From contig NC_014640.1 in the NCBI RefSeq assembly GCF_000165835.1, forward strand, positions 6,634,001 to 6,698,000: 64,000 nucleotides of DNA, in the 5' to 3' direction. Shown in pieces: positions 19,054-27,372 of this stretch. The stretch's first letter is position 1. Each line of letters begins with the position of its first letter. The translations under genes were made by a program, and so were the position numbers. Under the pieces are notes generated by a model, which made no database searches, was not told the DNA's origin, and worked only from the letters and a program-made list of their open reading frames with translations. Source of the stretch: Achromobacter xylosoxidans A8 (GTDB lineage Bacteria > Pseudomonadota > Gammaproteobacteria > Burkholderiales > Burkholderiaceae_B).

Positions 19054-20976
19054 ATGAAACCCTTGCACCTCCTGCTATCCATCGTGGCGGTGGCCTGCCT
19101 GGCCGCCGTGCCGCTGGGCGTGACCAACACGTACTATCTGCACTTGATCGAAACCATCATGATCTACTCGATCCTGCTGTTCGGGCTCGATATCGTGGTG
19201 GGCTATACCGGCCAGGTCTCGCTGGGCCACGCCGGCCTGTTCGGCATCGGTTCGTATGTCGCCGGCGTGCTGTTCTTCCACCTGCAGATGCCGATCTGGG
19301 TCATCCTGCCCACCGCCATCCTGATCGCGGCGGCCTTCGGCGCGGTGCTGGCGCTGCCGGCGCTGCGGGTCACGGGGCCATACCTGGCCATGGTGACGCT
19401 GGCCTTCGGCACCATCATCCAGATCCTGATCAACGAGATGACCTTCATGACCGAAGGGCCCTTGGGCATCAAGATCTCCAAACCCGCCATCGCGGGCCAC
19501 GTGCTGACCAAGAGCGAGTACTTCTGGCTGGTCGCCGCATTGCTGGTGCTGTCGCTGATCGTGGTGCACCGCATCCTCAAGTCGCACCTGGGCCGCTCGT
19601 TCGAGGCCCTGCGCGACAGCCCGATCGCGTCGGACTGCATGGGCGTGTCGGTCTACCGGCACAAGGTGTTCGCCTTCGTCATCAGCGCCGGCTTCGCCGG
19701 CCTGGCCGGCGCGCTGTACTCGTACTCGGAACAGTACATCTCGCCCAATACCTATAACTTCGAACTGACCATCCTGTTCCTGCTGGCCATCATCATGGGC
19801 GGCCGCAAGAGCCGCACGGGCGCGCTGCTGGGCGCTTCCATCATCGTGCTGCTGCCCAAGATGCTGGACGACATCTCGACCTTCCGCCTGATCGCGCTGG
19901 GCGTGGCCATCCTGGTCACTGTCGGCAGCGTGATCGCGATCTCCAAGGGCCGCACCGAGCCGCGCCGCGTCGTCGTGCCGGTCGTAGGCACCATCCTGCT
20001 GGCGGTGTTCTCGTACTGGCTGGAGGTGGTGACCGACTGGCGCCTGACGATCTTCGGCGCCATGATCCTGTTCGTCGTCTACTACCTGCCCGACGGCATA
20101 GTCGGCTTCGTGCGCAACCTGTTCTTCTCCAACCGCCGCGCCGCGCTCTCGGTCAAATCGGACCTGGTGAAAGAGCAGGAAGCCGTGCCCGATGCGGCCA
20201 AGGGCAAGGGCGACACGCTGCTGGCGGCCAAGGGTGTGCTGATGCAGTTCGGCGGCCTGAAGGCGCTGAACCAGGTCGACCTGACCGTCAAGCGCGGCAC
20301 CATCCATGGCTTGATCGGACCCAACGGCTCCGGCAAGAGCACCATGATGAACGTGCTGACGGGCATCTACGTGCCAACCGCCGGCGCGGTGGAATTCTCG
20401 GGCAAGTCGCTGGTCGGCATGACCCCGGCCGACATCGCCGAGACCGGCATCGCGCGCACCTTCCAGAACGTGCAGCTGTTCGGCGAAATGACGGCCCTGG
20501 AGAACGTGCTGGTCGGCCTGCACCATACCTTTACCACGGGCCTGGCCGGCATCGCGCTGCGCACGTCCAAATGGAAGGGCGAGGAACAGGGCGCCCGCGC
20601 CCGCGCCATGGCGCTGCTGGAATTCGTGGGCCTGGAATCCCTGGCCAGCGAGGAAGCCCGCAACCTGCCCTACGGCAAGCAGCGCCTGCTGGAAATCGCC
20701 CGCGCCCTGGCGCTGGATCCGCAACTGCTGCTGCTGGATGAGCCCGCGGCCGGCCTGACCGCGCCCGACATCGTCGAGCTGCTGGCCATCATCCGCAAGG
20801 TGCGCGACCACGGCATCACGCTGATCCTCATCGAACACCACATGGACGTGGTGATGGGGGTGTGCGACACCGTGTCGGTGCTGGACTTCGGCCAGAAGAT
20901 CGCCGAGGGCCTGCCCAACGAAGTGCAAAGCAACGCCAAGGTCATCGAGGCGTATCTGGGCGGCGCGCCCGCCTGA
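19054..20976 (+). CDS. Fused branched-chain amino-acid ABC permease-ATPase (LivM-LivG)
   Basis: 640 residues. Residues 1 to about 365 are a LivM-type permease (VGYTGQVSLGHAGLFGIGSYV, LRVTGPYLAMVTLAF, EALRDSPIASDCMGV); after a linker (about 365-390) comes a complete LivG ATPase: Walker A GPNGSGKST near residue 422, Q-loop ARTFQNVQLF, an ABC signature region read as NLPYGKQRLLEIARAL, Walker B LLLLDEPAAGL and the switch His in EHHMDVVM. Both halves are intact, so this is a true fusion, unlike the separate genes of the second cluster at 26564-29393. Confidence 0.93.
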   Translation: MKPLHLLLSIVAVACLAAVPLGVTNTYYLHLIETIMIYSILLFGLDIVVGYTGQVSLGHAGLFGIGSYVAGVLFFHLQMPIWVILPTAILIAAAFGAVLALPALRVTGPYLAMVTLAFGTIIQILINEMTFMTEGPLGIKISKPAIAGHVLTKSEYFWLVAALLVLSLIVVHRILKSHLGRSFEALRDSPIASDCMGVSVYRHKVFAFVISAGFAGLAGALYSYSEQYISPNTYNFELTILFLLAIIMGGRKSRTGALLGASIIVLLPKMLDDISTFRLIALGVAILVTVGSVIAISKGRTEPRRVVVPVVGTILLAVFSYWLEVVTDWRLTIFGAMILFVVYYLPDGIVGFVRNLFFSNRRAALSVKSDLVKEQEAVPDAAKGKGDTLLAAKGVLMQFGGLKALNQVDLTVKRGTIHGLIGPNGSGKSTMMNVLTGIYVPTAGAVEFSGKSLVGMTPADIAETGIARTFQNVQLFGEMTALENVLVGLHHTFTTGLAGIALRTSKWKGEEQGARARAMALLEFVGLESLASEEARNLPYGKQRLLEIARALALDPQLLLLDEPAAGLTAPDIVELLAIIRKVRDHGITLILIEHHMDVVMGVCDTVSVLDFGQKIAEGLPNEVQSNAKVIEAYLGGAPA

Positions 20977-20994
20977 CGCCAAGGGGACAACAAG

Positions 20995-21717
20995 ATGCTA
21001 TCGATCAAGAATCTGGAAGCGGGCTACGGCAAGGTGAAGGTGCTGCACGGCATCAGCATGGAGGTGCCGAAGGCCAAGGTGGTGACGCTGATCGGCTCCA
21101 ACGGCGCCGGCAAGACCACCACGATGCGGGCGCTGTCCGGCATGATCCGCCCCACAGCGGGCGAGGTCACGCTGAGCGGCAAGCGCATCGACGGCCTGGA
21201 GTCCCACCGCATCGCGCGGCTGGGCCTGGCGCACTCGCCCGAAGGCCGGCGCGTGTTCCCGACGCTGTCGGTCACCGACAACCTGCTGCTGGGCGCGTTC
21301 CCGCGCCTGACGGGCAGCCGTCCCAAGGGCGACGTGCAGTCCGACCTGGGCCGGGCCATGGATCTGTTTCCGCGCTTGAAGGAACGCCGCGATCAACTGG
21401 CCGGCACGTTGTCGGGCGGTGAACAGCAGATGCTGGCCATGGCGCGCGCGGTGATGCTGAATCCCGAACTGGTGCTGCTGGACGAACCTTCAATGGGGCT
21501 GGCGCCGATCCTGGTGGAAGAAGTGTTCCGGATCATCGCGCGGCTCAAGGATGAAGGAGTGACGATGCTGTTGGTGGAGCAGTTTGCTGCTGCGGCGTTG
21601 AATGTGGCGGATTATGGGTATGTGTTGGAGAACGGGCGGATTTCTGTGCATGGGAGTGCGGATAAGTTGAAGCATGATCCGGCTGTTGTGGCGGCTTATT
21701 TGGGTGGATCGCATTGA
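20995..21717 (+). CDS. livF: Branched-chain amino-acid ABC transporter ATPase LivF
   Basis: 240 residues, full ABC ATPase: Walker A IGSNGAGKTTTMRAL, HSPEGRRVFPTLSV, signature LSGGEQQMLAMARAV, Walker B LVLLDEPSMGLAP and a final VVAAYLGG tail typical of LivF. Preceded by AAGGGGA. Last gene of the first transporter operon. The final 150 bp have noticeably more A/T in third codon positions than the rest. Confidence 0.94.
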   Translation: MLSIKNLEAGYGKVKVLHGISMEVPKAKVVTLIGSNGAGKTTTMRALSGMIRPTAGEVTLSGKRIDGLESHRIARLGLAHSPEGRRVFPTLSVTDNLLLGAFPRLTGSRPKGDVQSDLGRAMDLFPRLKERRDQLAGTLSGGEQQMLAMARAVMLNPELVLLDEPSMGLAPILVEEVFRIIARLKDEGVTMLLVEQFAAAALNVADYGYVLENGRISVHGSADKLKHDPAVVAAYLGGSH

Positions 21718-21744
21718 GGGCTTCAGTGTTGAGTTCTTGAGACG

Positions 21745-21907
21745 CCTGCCACGTCGGGGACTCGCGTAGGGCGGGGCAACGATTGCGGTCCGGAGCGTTC
21801 GCTCCGGACTTCCCCTTCGTCATCCTCGTTGTCGCCTCCGGCGACTGCCTTCGGATTCCCTCGGGCTTATCGACGCCCCACCCTACGCGAGTCCCCGACG
21901 CGGCAGG
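21745..21907 (+). repeat. 163-bp palindromic element, copy 1
   Basis: Terminal arms 21745-21777 and 21875-21907 are inverted repeats of 33 bp with two mismatches. The interior carries the hairpin GTCCGGAGCG-TT-CGCTCCGGAC (21788-21809) and a CCCTTCGTCATC block. The interior is about 85% identical by eye to the inverted copy at 22391-22554, while the arms differ substantially. Confidence 0.8.
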
Positions 21908-22140
21908 CTGTGCTGCTTGAATCTTTACGGACGCTGGGGCGGTCTGTGTGCTTGGCGTTTTTTTCCGCATCGGGGTGTGGTGGCGTGTCTTGCGGGGCCC
22001 GCACCAGGCCGGCCGCCCGGGCGGCCTCTTGGGGCTTACGCGGTGTCTTGCGTCGCGTGATGGCGCTGCGCGCAGTGGCTGCGGCAGAACGTCTATTCAG
22101 CTCAGCTCTGCCTAACACCTGCAATTCAACTCCGGCGCCG

Positions 22141-22203
22141 GATGGGCGGCGCGCGCGAGACGCTCTGCGTGCGCAAGCCATTGCCCAACGCGCGCCGCCC
22201 ATC
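22141..22203. repeat. Perfect 15-bp inverted repeat
   Basis: GATGGGCGGCGCGCG at 22141-22155 is exactly complementary to 22189-22203, with a 33-nt interior. It lies between the two 163/164-bp elements and is not followed by a T-tract. Confidence 0.65.
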
Positions 22204-22295
22204 ACCGCCCCACCCCCTGGACGGCGATGCCATCAGAAAACAGCTGTCCACATTCGCGACAGCGAACACTATAGAAATTTTGTAAATCACGTATG

Positions 22296-22327
22296 TCATT
22301 TACGGCCGCCCGCGCGGCCGTAAATGA
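22296..22327. repeat. Perfect 14-bp stem with 4-nt loop
   Basis: TCATTTACGGCCGC at 22296-22309 pairs exactly with 22314-22327 around loop CCGC. No T-tract follows on either strand. It may act as a strong 3'-end structure for the convergent genes or belong to the repeat cluster. Confidence 0.65.
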
Positions 22328-22390
22328 CGGGCAACACAAGACTCGGCACCGACCACGGATCTAGCTGCGCGACAGGCCAAGACGTACGTA

Positions 22391-22554
22391 GCCCGTCGTC
22401 GCGTGCGGCGTGGCGGCTCGCAACCTCGATGCGCCCGAGGGAATCTGAAGGAAAGGCCGAAGGCCTTGACGAAGATGACGAAGGGGCAGTCCGGAGCGAA
22501 CGCTCCGGACCGCAATCGTGGGCGCGAGCCGCCACGCCGCACGCGACGACGGGC
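22391..22554 (-). repeat. 164-bp palindromic element, copy 2 (inverted)
   Basis: Terminal arms 22391-22421 and 22524-22554 are perfect 31-bp inverted repeats. The interior read on the minus strand matches copy 1, including the CGATTGCGGTCCGGAGCG hairpin (22489-22510) and the CCCTTCGTCATC block, but the arms have a different sequence from copy 1. Confidence 0.8.
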
Positions 22555-22595
22555 GGCCTACGAACAAGGCCGCCCGCCAACAGCACATCAATCAA

Positions 22596-22631
22596 CGATC
22601 AGACAATCGTCAACTATCAAACAATCGTCAA
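22596..22631 (-). repeat. 18-bp tandem duplication at the ohr 3' end
   Basis: Two near-identical 18-bp units (22596-22613 and 22614-22631, differing at about two positions) share the block ACAATCGTCAA. The ohr stop codon lies within the unit nearer the gene, so the 3' end of the gene has been duplicated into the spacer. Confidence 0.6.
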
Positions 22632-23042
22632 CGTCACGTCAATATTCCCACGCGTAGCATTCGAATAAGGGCAAACGATATGCGCCGCAGCCACCAGCTT
22701 CTCAGCCTCGGCCCGCTCCATCCCCGGCAACGAAATCTTCAATTCGACTTCGATCCCGAACCCCGTAGGAATAGGACCGATGCCAACAGCGCCGTCAATC
22801 GTCGCATTCGACGGCATGGCGATCTTGTCGCGGCCGGCGACGAATTTCATGGCGCCCATGAAGCATGCCGAATAGCCCACCGCGAACAGCTGTTCCGGAT
22901 TGGTGCCGGCCGCGCCCGCGCCGCCCAGTTCCTTCGGGGTCGTCAGTTTGACGTTCAGGTTGCCGTCGTCCGTGGCGCCCGTGCCTTCACGGCCGCCGGT
23001 AACGTGCGCATGAGCGCGGTAGAGCACTTTTTCGATAGACAT
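22617..23042 (-). CDS. ohr: Organic hydroperoxide resistance protein Ohr
   Basis: Thiol peroxidase of the OsmC/Ohr family that reduces organic hydroperoxides; 141 residues. The two catalytic cysteines are Cys60 ([13 protein letters not shown]) and Cys124 ([12 protein letters not shown]), and the N-terminus has the [13 protein letters not shown] motif of the Ohr branch. AAAGGAAA precedes the ATG. It lies downstream of ohrR on the same strand with its own operator at 23135-23150, so it is expressed from an OhrR-controlled promoter. Confidence 0.97.
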   Translation of the reverse strand: MSIEKVLYRAHAHVTGGREGTGATDDGNLNVKLTTPKELGGAGAAGTNPEQLFAVGYSACFMGAMKFVAGRDKIAMPSNATIDGAVGIGPIPTGFGIEVELKISLPGMERAEAEKLVAAAHIVCPYSNATRGNIDVTLTIV

Positions 23043-23134
23043 GATGCGTTTCCTTTCATGGAAATGGAGGTTGGACTGCCAGGCCCGGCGGGAACATCCC
23101 GTCTTCGCCCTTACTAATTAAATAGTGCAATATT

Positions 23135-23150
23135 AAATAGTGCACTATTT
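23135..23150. promoter_or_regulatory. OhrR operator upstream of ohr
   Basis: Perfect 16-bp palindrome AAATAGTGCACTATTT, preceded by a related half-site at 23120-23134. It lies about 95 bp before the ohr start and has the same outer arms as the palindrome upstream of ohrR. Confidence 0.8.
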
Positions 23151-23185
23151 ATTGAATCTGACGATGGCGGGCCTTGCCCGCCACT

Positions 23186-23647
23186 TCAAAGACTTGCGGT
23201 CAGCTTCTGCCGTAGCGCATGCAGCGTTTTCATCATACCTTGCGCCTCTTCCAGCGAACACTGCGCGGCATCCGCAATGGAATGCGGCACCGCCTCGGCC
23301 TGCGCGCGCAGCTCGCGGCCCTGGCGCGTCAGGCCGACGATCACCTGGCGCTCGTCTTCGACCGCGCGCTGGCGCGTCACCAGGCCCGCCGCTTCCAGCC
23401 GCTTGAGCAGCGGCGTCAAGGTCGCGGAATCCAGGAACAGGCGCTCGCCGATATCCGTCACCGTGATCTCGTCGCCCTCCCACAGCACCAGCATCACCAG
23501 GTACTGCGGATAGGTCAGGTCCAGCCCGCGCAACAGCTTGCGGTACACCTTGTTCATCGCCAGCGAGGTCGAATACAGGGCGAAACACAACTGGCTGTCC
23601 AGCAGCAGCGGATTGAATGCCGCCTTGGGTTTGGATCGTGATTTCAT
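23186..23647 (-). CDS. ohrR: Organic-peroxide sensing repressor OhrR (MarR family)
   Basis: 153 residues with a MarR winged helix (about 60-100, [24 protein letters not shown] and the wing [10 protein letters not shown]). The reactive Cys21 sits in the OhrR context [13 protein letters not shown], and Cys130 (AAQCSLEE) near the C-terminus marks it as a two-cysteine OhrR like that of Xanthomonas. Oxidation of Cys21 by peroxides releases DNA. It lies upstream of ohr in the same direction; its own operator suggests autorepression. Confidence 0.95.
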   Translation of the reverse strand: MKSRSKPKAAFNPLLLDSQLCFALYSTSLAMNKVYRKLLRGLDLTYPQYLVMLVLWEGDEITVTDIGERLFLDSATLTPLLKRLEAAGLVTRQRAVEDERQVIVGLTRQGRELRAQAEAVPHSIADAAQCSLEEAQGMMKTLHALRQKLTASL

Positions 23648-23658
23648 TGCGCAATATT

Positions 23659-23674
23659 AAATAGCGCGCTATTT
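23659..23674. promoter_or_regulatory. OhrR operator upstream of ohrR (autoregulation)
   Basis: Perfect 16-bp palindrome AAATAGCGCGCTATTT located 12 bp before the ohrR start codon. It shares the AAATAG/CTATTT arms with the site upstream of ohr; only the central four bases differ. Confidence 0.78.
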
Positions 23675-23707
23675 ATCGTCAAGTTTTTTTTTCGAACGGC
23701 CTGTGCA

Positions 23708-24412
23708 CTAGGCCGGTTCTCCTTCGACCGCCGCACGATCCGACCCGTATTGCTTCAGGCCATCCAGGTCCAGCACCCGGACCGCGCCGTACTCCACGTT
23801 CAACAGACCCGCCTCTTCCAGCTTGCGCAGCGCCTGGTTGGCGCGCTGCCGCGATACCCGGGCCAGATAGCCTACCTCTTCCTGCGTAATCGCCAGGCGC
23901 ATGCCCATGCCGGGATACAGCAAAGGGTTGAAGAGCTCGGCCAGGCAGCGGGCCACGCGCGCGTCAGGATCCAGCAGGCGGTCGTACTCCGCCTTGCCGA
24001 TGAACTGCGCCACGCGCTCATTCAATTGGTGGAGCAGATAGCGGTTGAACGGGATGCTGCTGTCCAGCAGCCAGTCGAAGGTGGCGGCCGGCAGGCGCGC
24101 CACCACCGAATCCCGCAGCGCAACGATGTCGTACTTGCGGATCTCGCGCTTGAGCAGCGAGCCTTCACCTATCCAGCCGCCGGCAGGCACGCCAGTCAGT
24201 GAAGCCACCTTGCCTTCGGCGTTACCCACCGAAACCTTGACCAGCCCCGCCAGCACGCCTATCCAAGCCTGTGCGAGTTCACCTTTGCGCTCTATGATCG
24301 ACCCGGCAACCACCTGCTGCACGGTCAGGTCCCGCTCGACGCGTTCTTGCTGATCGCGGCTGAGCACGCGAAACCAGGCGGCGGCGAGTTGCAGGGAGTC
24401 GGCTAGCTGCAT
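23708..24412 (-). CDS. Crp/Fnr-family transcriptional regulator
   Basis: 234 residues: an N-terminal cyclic-nucleotide-binding-like barrel (about 25-140, with AGSIIERKGELAQAWIGVLAGLVKV) and a C-terminal HTH_Crp (about 175-210, TQEEVGYLARVSRQRANQALRKLEEAGLL). No Fnr-type cysteine cluster is present, and the cAMP phosphate-binding motif is poor, so the effector is probably different. Divergent from the acyl-CoA ligase/transporter cluster across 169 bp; likely its regulator. Confidence 0.88.
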   Translation of the reverse strand: MQLADSLQLAAAWFRVLSRDQQERVERDLTVQQVVAGSIIERKGELAQAWIGVLAGLVKVSVGNAEGKVASLTGVPAGGWIGEGSLLKREIRKYDIVALRDSVVARLPAATFDWLLDSSIPFNRYLLHQLNERVAQFIGKAEYDRLLDPDARVARCLAELFNPLLYPGMGMRLAITQEEVGYLARVSRQRANQALRKLEEAGLLNVEYGAVRVLDLDGLKQYGSDRAAVEGEPA

Positions 24413-24454
24413 CGGGAATACCCTAAAAGTTCCTTGAATGTCGCGATGGTGACA

Positions 24455-24471
24455 GTTGGTAGCAACCCAAC
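24455..24471. promoter_or_regulatory. Small dyad in the regulator-ligase intergenic region
   Basis: GTTGG and CCAAC separated by seven bases in the 169-bp divergent spacer. A possible site for the Crp-type regulator, but short enough to occur by chance. Confidence 0.25.
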
Positions 24472-24581
24472 CTTATACCTTAACTCCTGCCGTAAATCTA
24501 AAACCAACTGGTCAAGCGCTTCATCGCCACCGCCGCTTACGCGGACTCCTGGCCCGATGCGCCCAAACCGGAGGAGACATC

Positions 24582-26558
24582 GTGGCACATACACCGCCCG
24601 CATCTGCACGGATGCCGGCTGCGCTGGATACCTTTCCGGCGCTGCTGTTCACGCATGCCAGCGTTCGCGGGTCGCGGCCCGCCATACGCGAAAAAGATCT
24701 GGGGATCTGGCAAACCCTTACGTGGTCCGAAGTGGCTGAGCATGTCCGGCACGTCGCGCATGGCTTGGCCGCGCTGGGCATCAAGCCCGGCATGCACGTG
24801 GCCGTCATCGGCGAGAATCGTCCGCGCCTGTACATGGCCATGATGGCCGCGCAGTCGCTGGGCGCCATACCGGTGCCGCTCTACCAGGACGCCGTCGCCC
24901 AGGAAATGGTCTACGTGCTGCAGGACGCCGAGATCACCGTGGCCATCGTCGAAGACCAGGAACAGGTCGACAAGATGCTCGAAGTCCGCGAGCAATGCCC
25001 TGCCTTGCAGCACGTGGTGTACGACGATCCGCGCGGCCTGCGCCATTACACCGACCCGATGCTGCGTTCGTATGAACAGCTGGAGGAACTGGGCCGCGAA
25101 TACGCTGCGCAGCATCCCGGCTTCTTCGACCAGGCCGTCGCCGCCGTGCAGCCGCATGATCCGGCCGCCATGTTCTATACGTCGGGCACCACCGGCAAGC
25201 CCAAGGGCGTGGTGCTCACGCACCATGCGCTGATCGACCGCGCGCGCGCCGTGTCCGAAATGGAAAAGCTGACCGACCAGGAAGACGTGCTGGCCTATCT
25301 GCCGCCTGCCTGGATCGGCCAGAACATGTTCTCGTACACGCAGCTGCTGGTCACGGGCTTTACGGTGAACCATCCCGAATCGCCTGACACCGTGTCGATC
25401 GACATGCGCGACATCGGCCCCACCTATTACTTCGCGCCGCCGCGCGTGCTGGAAGGCCTGCTGACGCATGTGATGATCCGCATGGAAGACGCGGGGCTGA
25501 TCAAGCGCAAGCTGTTCGCGGCCTGCATGAAGCTCGCGCGCCGCGTGGGCACCAGGATCCTGGACGGCGAACAAGTCAGCGCCTGGGACCGCCTGCGCTA
25601 CGCGCTGGGCAACATGATGATCTACGGTCCGCTGCGCAATGCGCTGGGCATGAGCCGGGTACGCGTGGCCTACACCGCGGGCGAGGCCATCGGCCCCGAC
25701 CTGTTCGTGTTCTACCGCTCCATCGGCATCAACCTCAAGCAGCTCTATGGCTCCACGGAAACCTCGGTCTTCGTCTGCGTGCAGCCCGACGGCCAGGTGC
25801 GCGACGACACCGTGGGTCCGCCCGTCGACGGCGTCGAGATCCGCGTGGCCGACAACGGCGAGATCCTGGTCAAGAGCCCGGGCCTGTTCAAGGAGTACTA
25901 CCGCAACCCCGAAGCGACCGCCGAAGCGCGCAGCGCCGATGGCTGGTTCCACACGGGCGACGCGGGCTATCTGGACACCGACGGCCAACTGAAGATCATC
26001 GACCGCGCCAAGGACGTGGGCAAGCTCGCCAACGGCAGCCTGTTCGCGCCCAAGTACATCGAGAACAAGCTCAAGTTCTTCCAGCACATCAAGGAAGCGG
26101 TGGCCTTCGGCGCCAACCGCGAGGACGTGTGCGCCTTCATCAATATCGACCTGGAAGCCGTGGGCAACTGGGCCGAACGCCGCGGCATGCCCTATGCCGG
26201 CTACACCGACCTGGCGTCCAAGGACGAGGTCTACCAGCTGATCGCGGAATGCGTGGAACAGGTCAACGCCGACCTGGCCACCGATCCCAAGCTGTCGGCC
26301 TCGCAGATCAGCCGCTTCCTCATCCTGCACAAGGAACTGGATCCGGACGACGACGAGCTGACCCGCACGCGCAAGGTGCGCCGCGCCTTCATCGCGCAGA
26401 AGTACGGCGTGCTGATCGACGCGCTGTTCGGCGGCAAGCAGTCGCAGTTCATCGAGACCGAAGTGAAATTCGAAGACGGACGCACCGGCAAGATCTCGGC
26501 GGACTTGAAGATCCGCCCGGTCAAGACCTTCCCCGCCATCACCGCCAAGGCCGCGTAG
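24582..26558 (+). CDS. AMP-forming acyl-CoA synthetase (long-chain type)
   Basis: 658 residues. Activates a carboxylic acid to its CoA thioester via an acyl-adenylate. The P-loop FYTSGTTGKPKGVVLTH (about 197-213), the A5-type motif LYGSTETSVF and GWFHTGDAGYLDTDGQLKIIDR with a downstream lysine are all intact. The GTG at 24582 is chosen because GAGGAG lies just upstream; the longer frame from 24456 lacks an RBS. It heads the transporter cluster, directly followed by the ATPase gene (5-bp gap), so its substrate is probably what the transporter imports. Confidence 0.9.
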   Translation: MAHTPPASARMPAALDTFPALLFTHASVRGSRPAIREKDLGIWQTLTWSEVAEHVRHVAHGLAALGIKPGMHVAVIGENRPRLYMAMMAAQSLGAIPVPLYQDAVAQEMVYVLQDAEITVAIVEDQEQVDKMLEVREQCPALQHVVYDDPRGLRHYTDPMLRSYEQLEELGREYAAQHPGFFDQAVAAVQPHDPAAMFYTSGTTGKPKGVVLTHHALIDRARAVSEMEKLTDQEDVLAYLPPAWIGQNMFSYTQLLVTGFTVNHPESPDTVSIDMRDIGPTYYFAPPRVLEGLLTHVMIRMEDAGLIKRKLFAACMKLARRVGTRILDGEQVSAWDRLRYALGNMMIYGPLRNALGMSRVRVAYTAGEAIGPDLFVFYRSIGINLKQLYGSTETSVFVCVQPDGQVRDDTVGPPVDGVEIRVADNGEILVKSPGLFKEYYRNPEATAEARSADGWFHTGDAGYLDTDGQLKIIDRAKDVGKLANGSLFAPKYIENKLKFFQHIKEAVAFGANREDVCAFINIDLEAVGNWAERRGMPYAGYTDLASKDEVYQLIAECVEQVNADLATDPKLSASQISRFLILHKELDPDDDELTRTRKVRRAFIAQKYGVLIDALFGGKQSQFIETEVKFEDGRTGKISADLKIRPVKTFPAITAKAA

Positions 26559-26563
26559 AGATC

Positions 26564-27361
26564 ATGAGCAACAACGACCGCGACCAGCGCATCGGCGACG
26601 TCATGCTGGACATGCAGAATATCTCGCTGTCCTTCGGCGGCGTGAAGGCGCTGACGGACATTTCCTTCAATGTGCGCGAACACGAGATCCGCGCCATCAT
26701 CGGCCCCAACGGCGCCGGCAAGAGCTCGATGCTCAACGTCATCAACGGCGTCTACACGCCGCAGCAAGGCGGCATCGAGTTCCGCGGCGAGCGCTTCTCG
26801 CGCATGAATCCGCGCCGCGCCGCCGAAATGGGCATCGCCCGCACCTTCCAGAACCTGGCGCTGTTCAAGGGCATGAGCGTGCTGGACAACATCATGACCG
26901 GCCGCAACCTGCGCATGAAGTGCGGGTTGCTGGCGCAGGCCTTCCGCCTGGGCCCGGCCGAGCGCGAAGAGATCCAGCATCGCGAGTTCGTCGAGAACAT
27001 CGTCGACTTCCTGGAAATCCAGGCCTACCGCAAGACGCCTGTCGGCCGCCTGCCCTACGGCCTGCAAAAGCGCGTGGACCTGGGCCGCGCACTGGCGATG
27101 GAGCCGCGCCTGCTGTTGCTGGACGAGCCGATGGCCGGCATGAACATCGAAGAGAAGCAGGACATGAGCCGCTTCATCCTGGACGTGAACGACGAGTTCG
27201 GCACCACCATCGTGCTGATCGAGCACGACATGGGCGTGGTCATGGACATCTCGGATCGCGTGGTGGTGCTGGACTACGGCAAGAAGATCGGCGACGGCAA
27301 GCCGGACGAGGTCCGCGCAAACGAAGACGTCATCCGCGCCTACCTCGGCGTGTCGCACTAA
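26564..27361 (+). CDS. Branched-chain-type ABC transporter ATPase (LivG)
   Basis: 265 residues. Walker A GPNGAGKSSMLNV (about 47), ARTFQNLALFKGMSV, signature region RLPYGLQKRVDLGRAL, Walker B LLLLDEPMAGMN and EHDMGVVMDIS. A LivG homologue with an unusual signature motif (LPYGLQKR in place of LSGGQ-like). Second gene of the cluster; the permease gene begins 11 bp after its stop. Confidence 0.92.
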   Translation: MSNNDRDQRIGDVMLDMQNISLSFGGVKALTDISFNVREHEIRAIIGPNGAGKSSMLNVINGVYTPQQGGIEFRGERFSRMNPRRAAEMGIARTFQNLALFKGMSVLDNIMTGRNLRMKCGLLAQAFRLGPAEREEIQHREFVENIVDFLEIQAYRKTPVGRLPYGLQKRVDLGRALAMEPRLLLLDEPMAGMNIEEKQDMSRFILDVNDEFGTTIVLIEHDMGVVMDISDRVVVLDYGKKIGDGKPDEVRANEDVIRAYLGVSH

Positions 27362-27372
27362 GGCGGACAGAC

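Larger units (their letters stand above)
21718..22616. other. 899-bp gene-free region dense in long inverted repeats
   Basis: No ORF here has a plausible start and family resemblance; those that exist are translations of the palindromes. The region holds two 163/164-bp palindromic elements in opposite orientation and two shorter perfect hairpins (each annotated separately). It separates the convergent livF and ohr genes, so it holds two 3' ends rather than promoters. Confidence 0.7.

Noticed and set aside
19075..20982. 635-codon minus-strand open frame opposite the LivM-LivG fusion
   Set aside because: Gln/His/Asp-rich nonsense translation antisense to a gene with full ABC motifs; no RBS or neighbours to support it.
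21545..22205. Small open frames in the livF-ohr interval on both strands
   Set aside because: They translate the palindromic elements (for example the peptide around KGKSGANAPDRNR) and recur only because the DNA element is repeated; no plausible RBS.
24537..26330. 597-codon minus-strand open frame opposite the acyl-CoA synthetase
   Set aside because: Same shadow effect; the plus strand carries all AMP-binding motifs.
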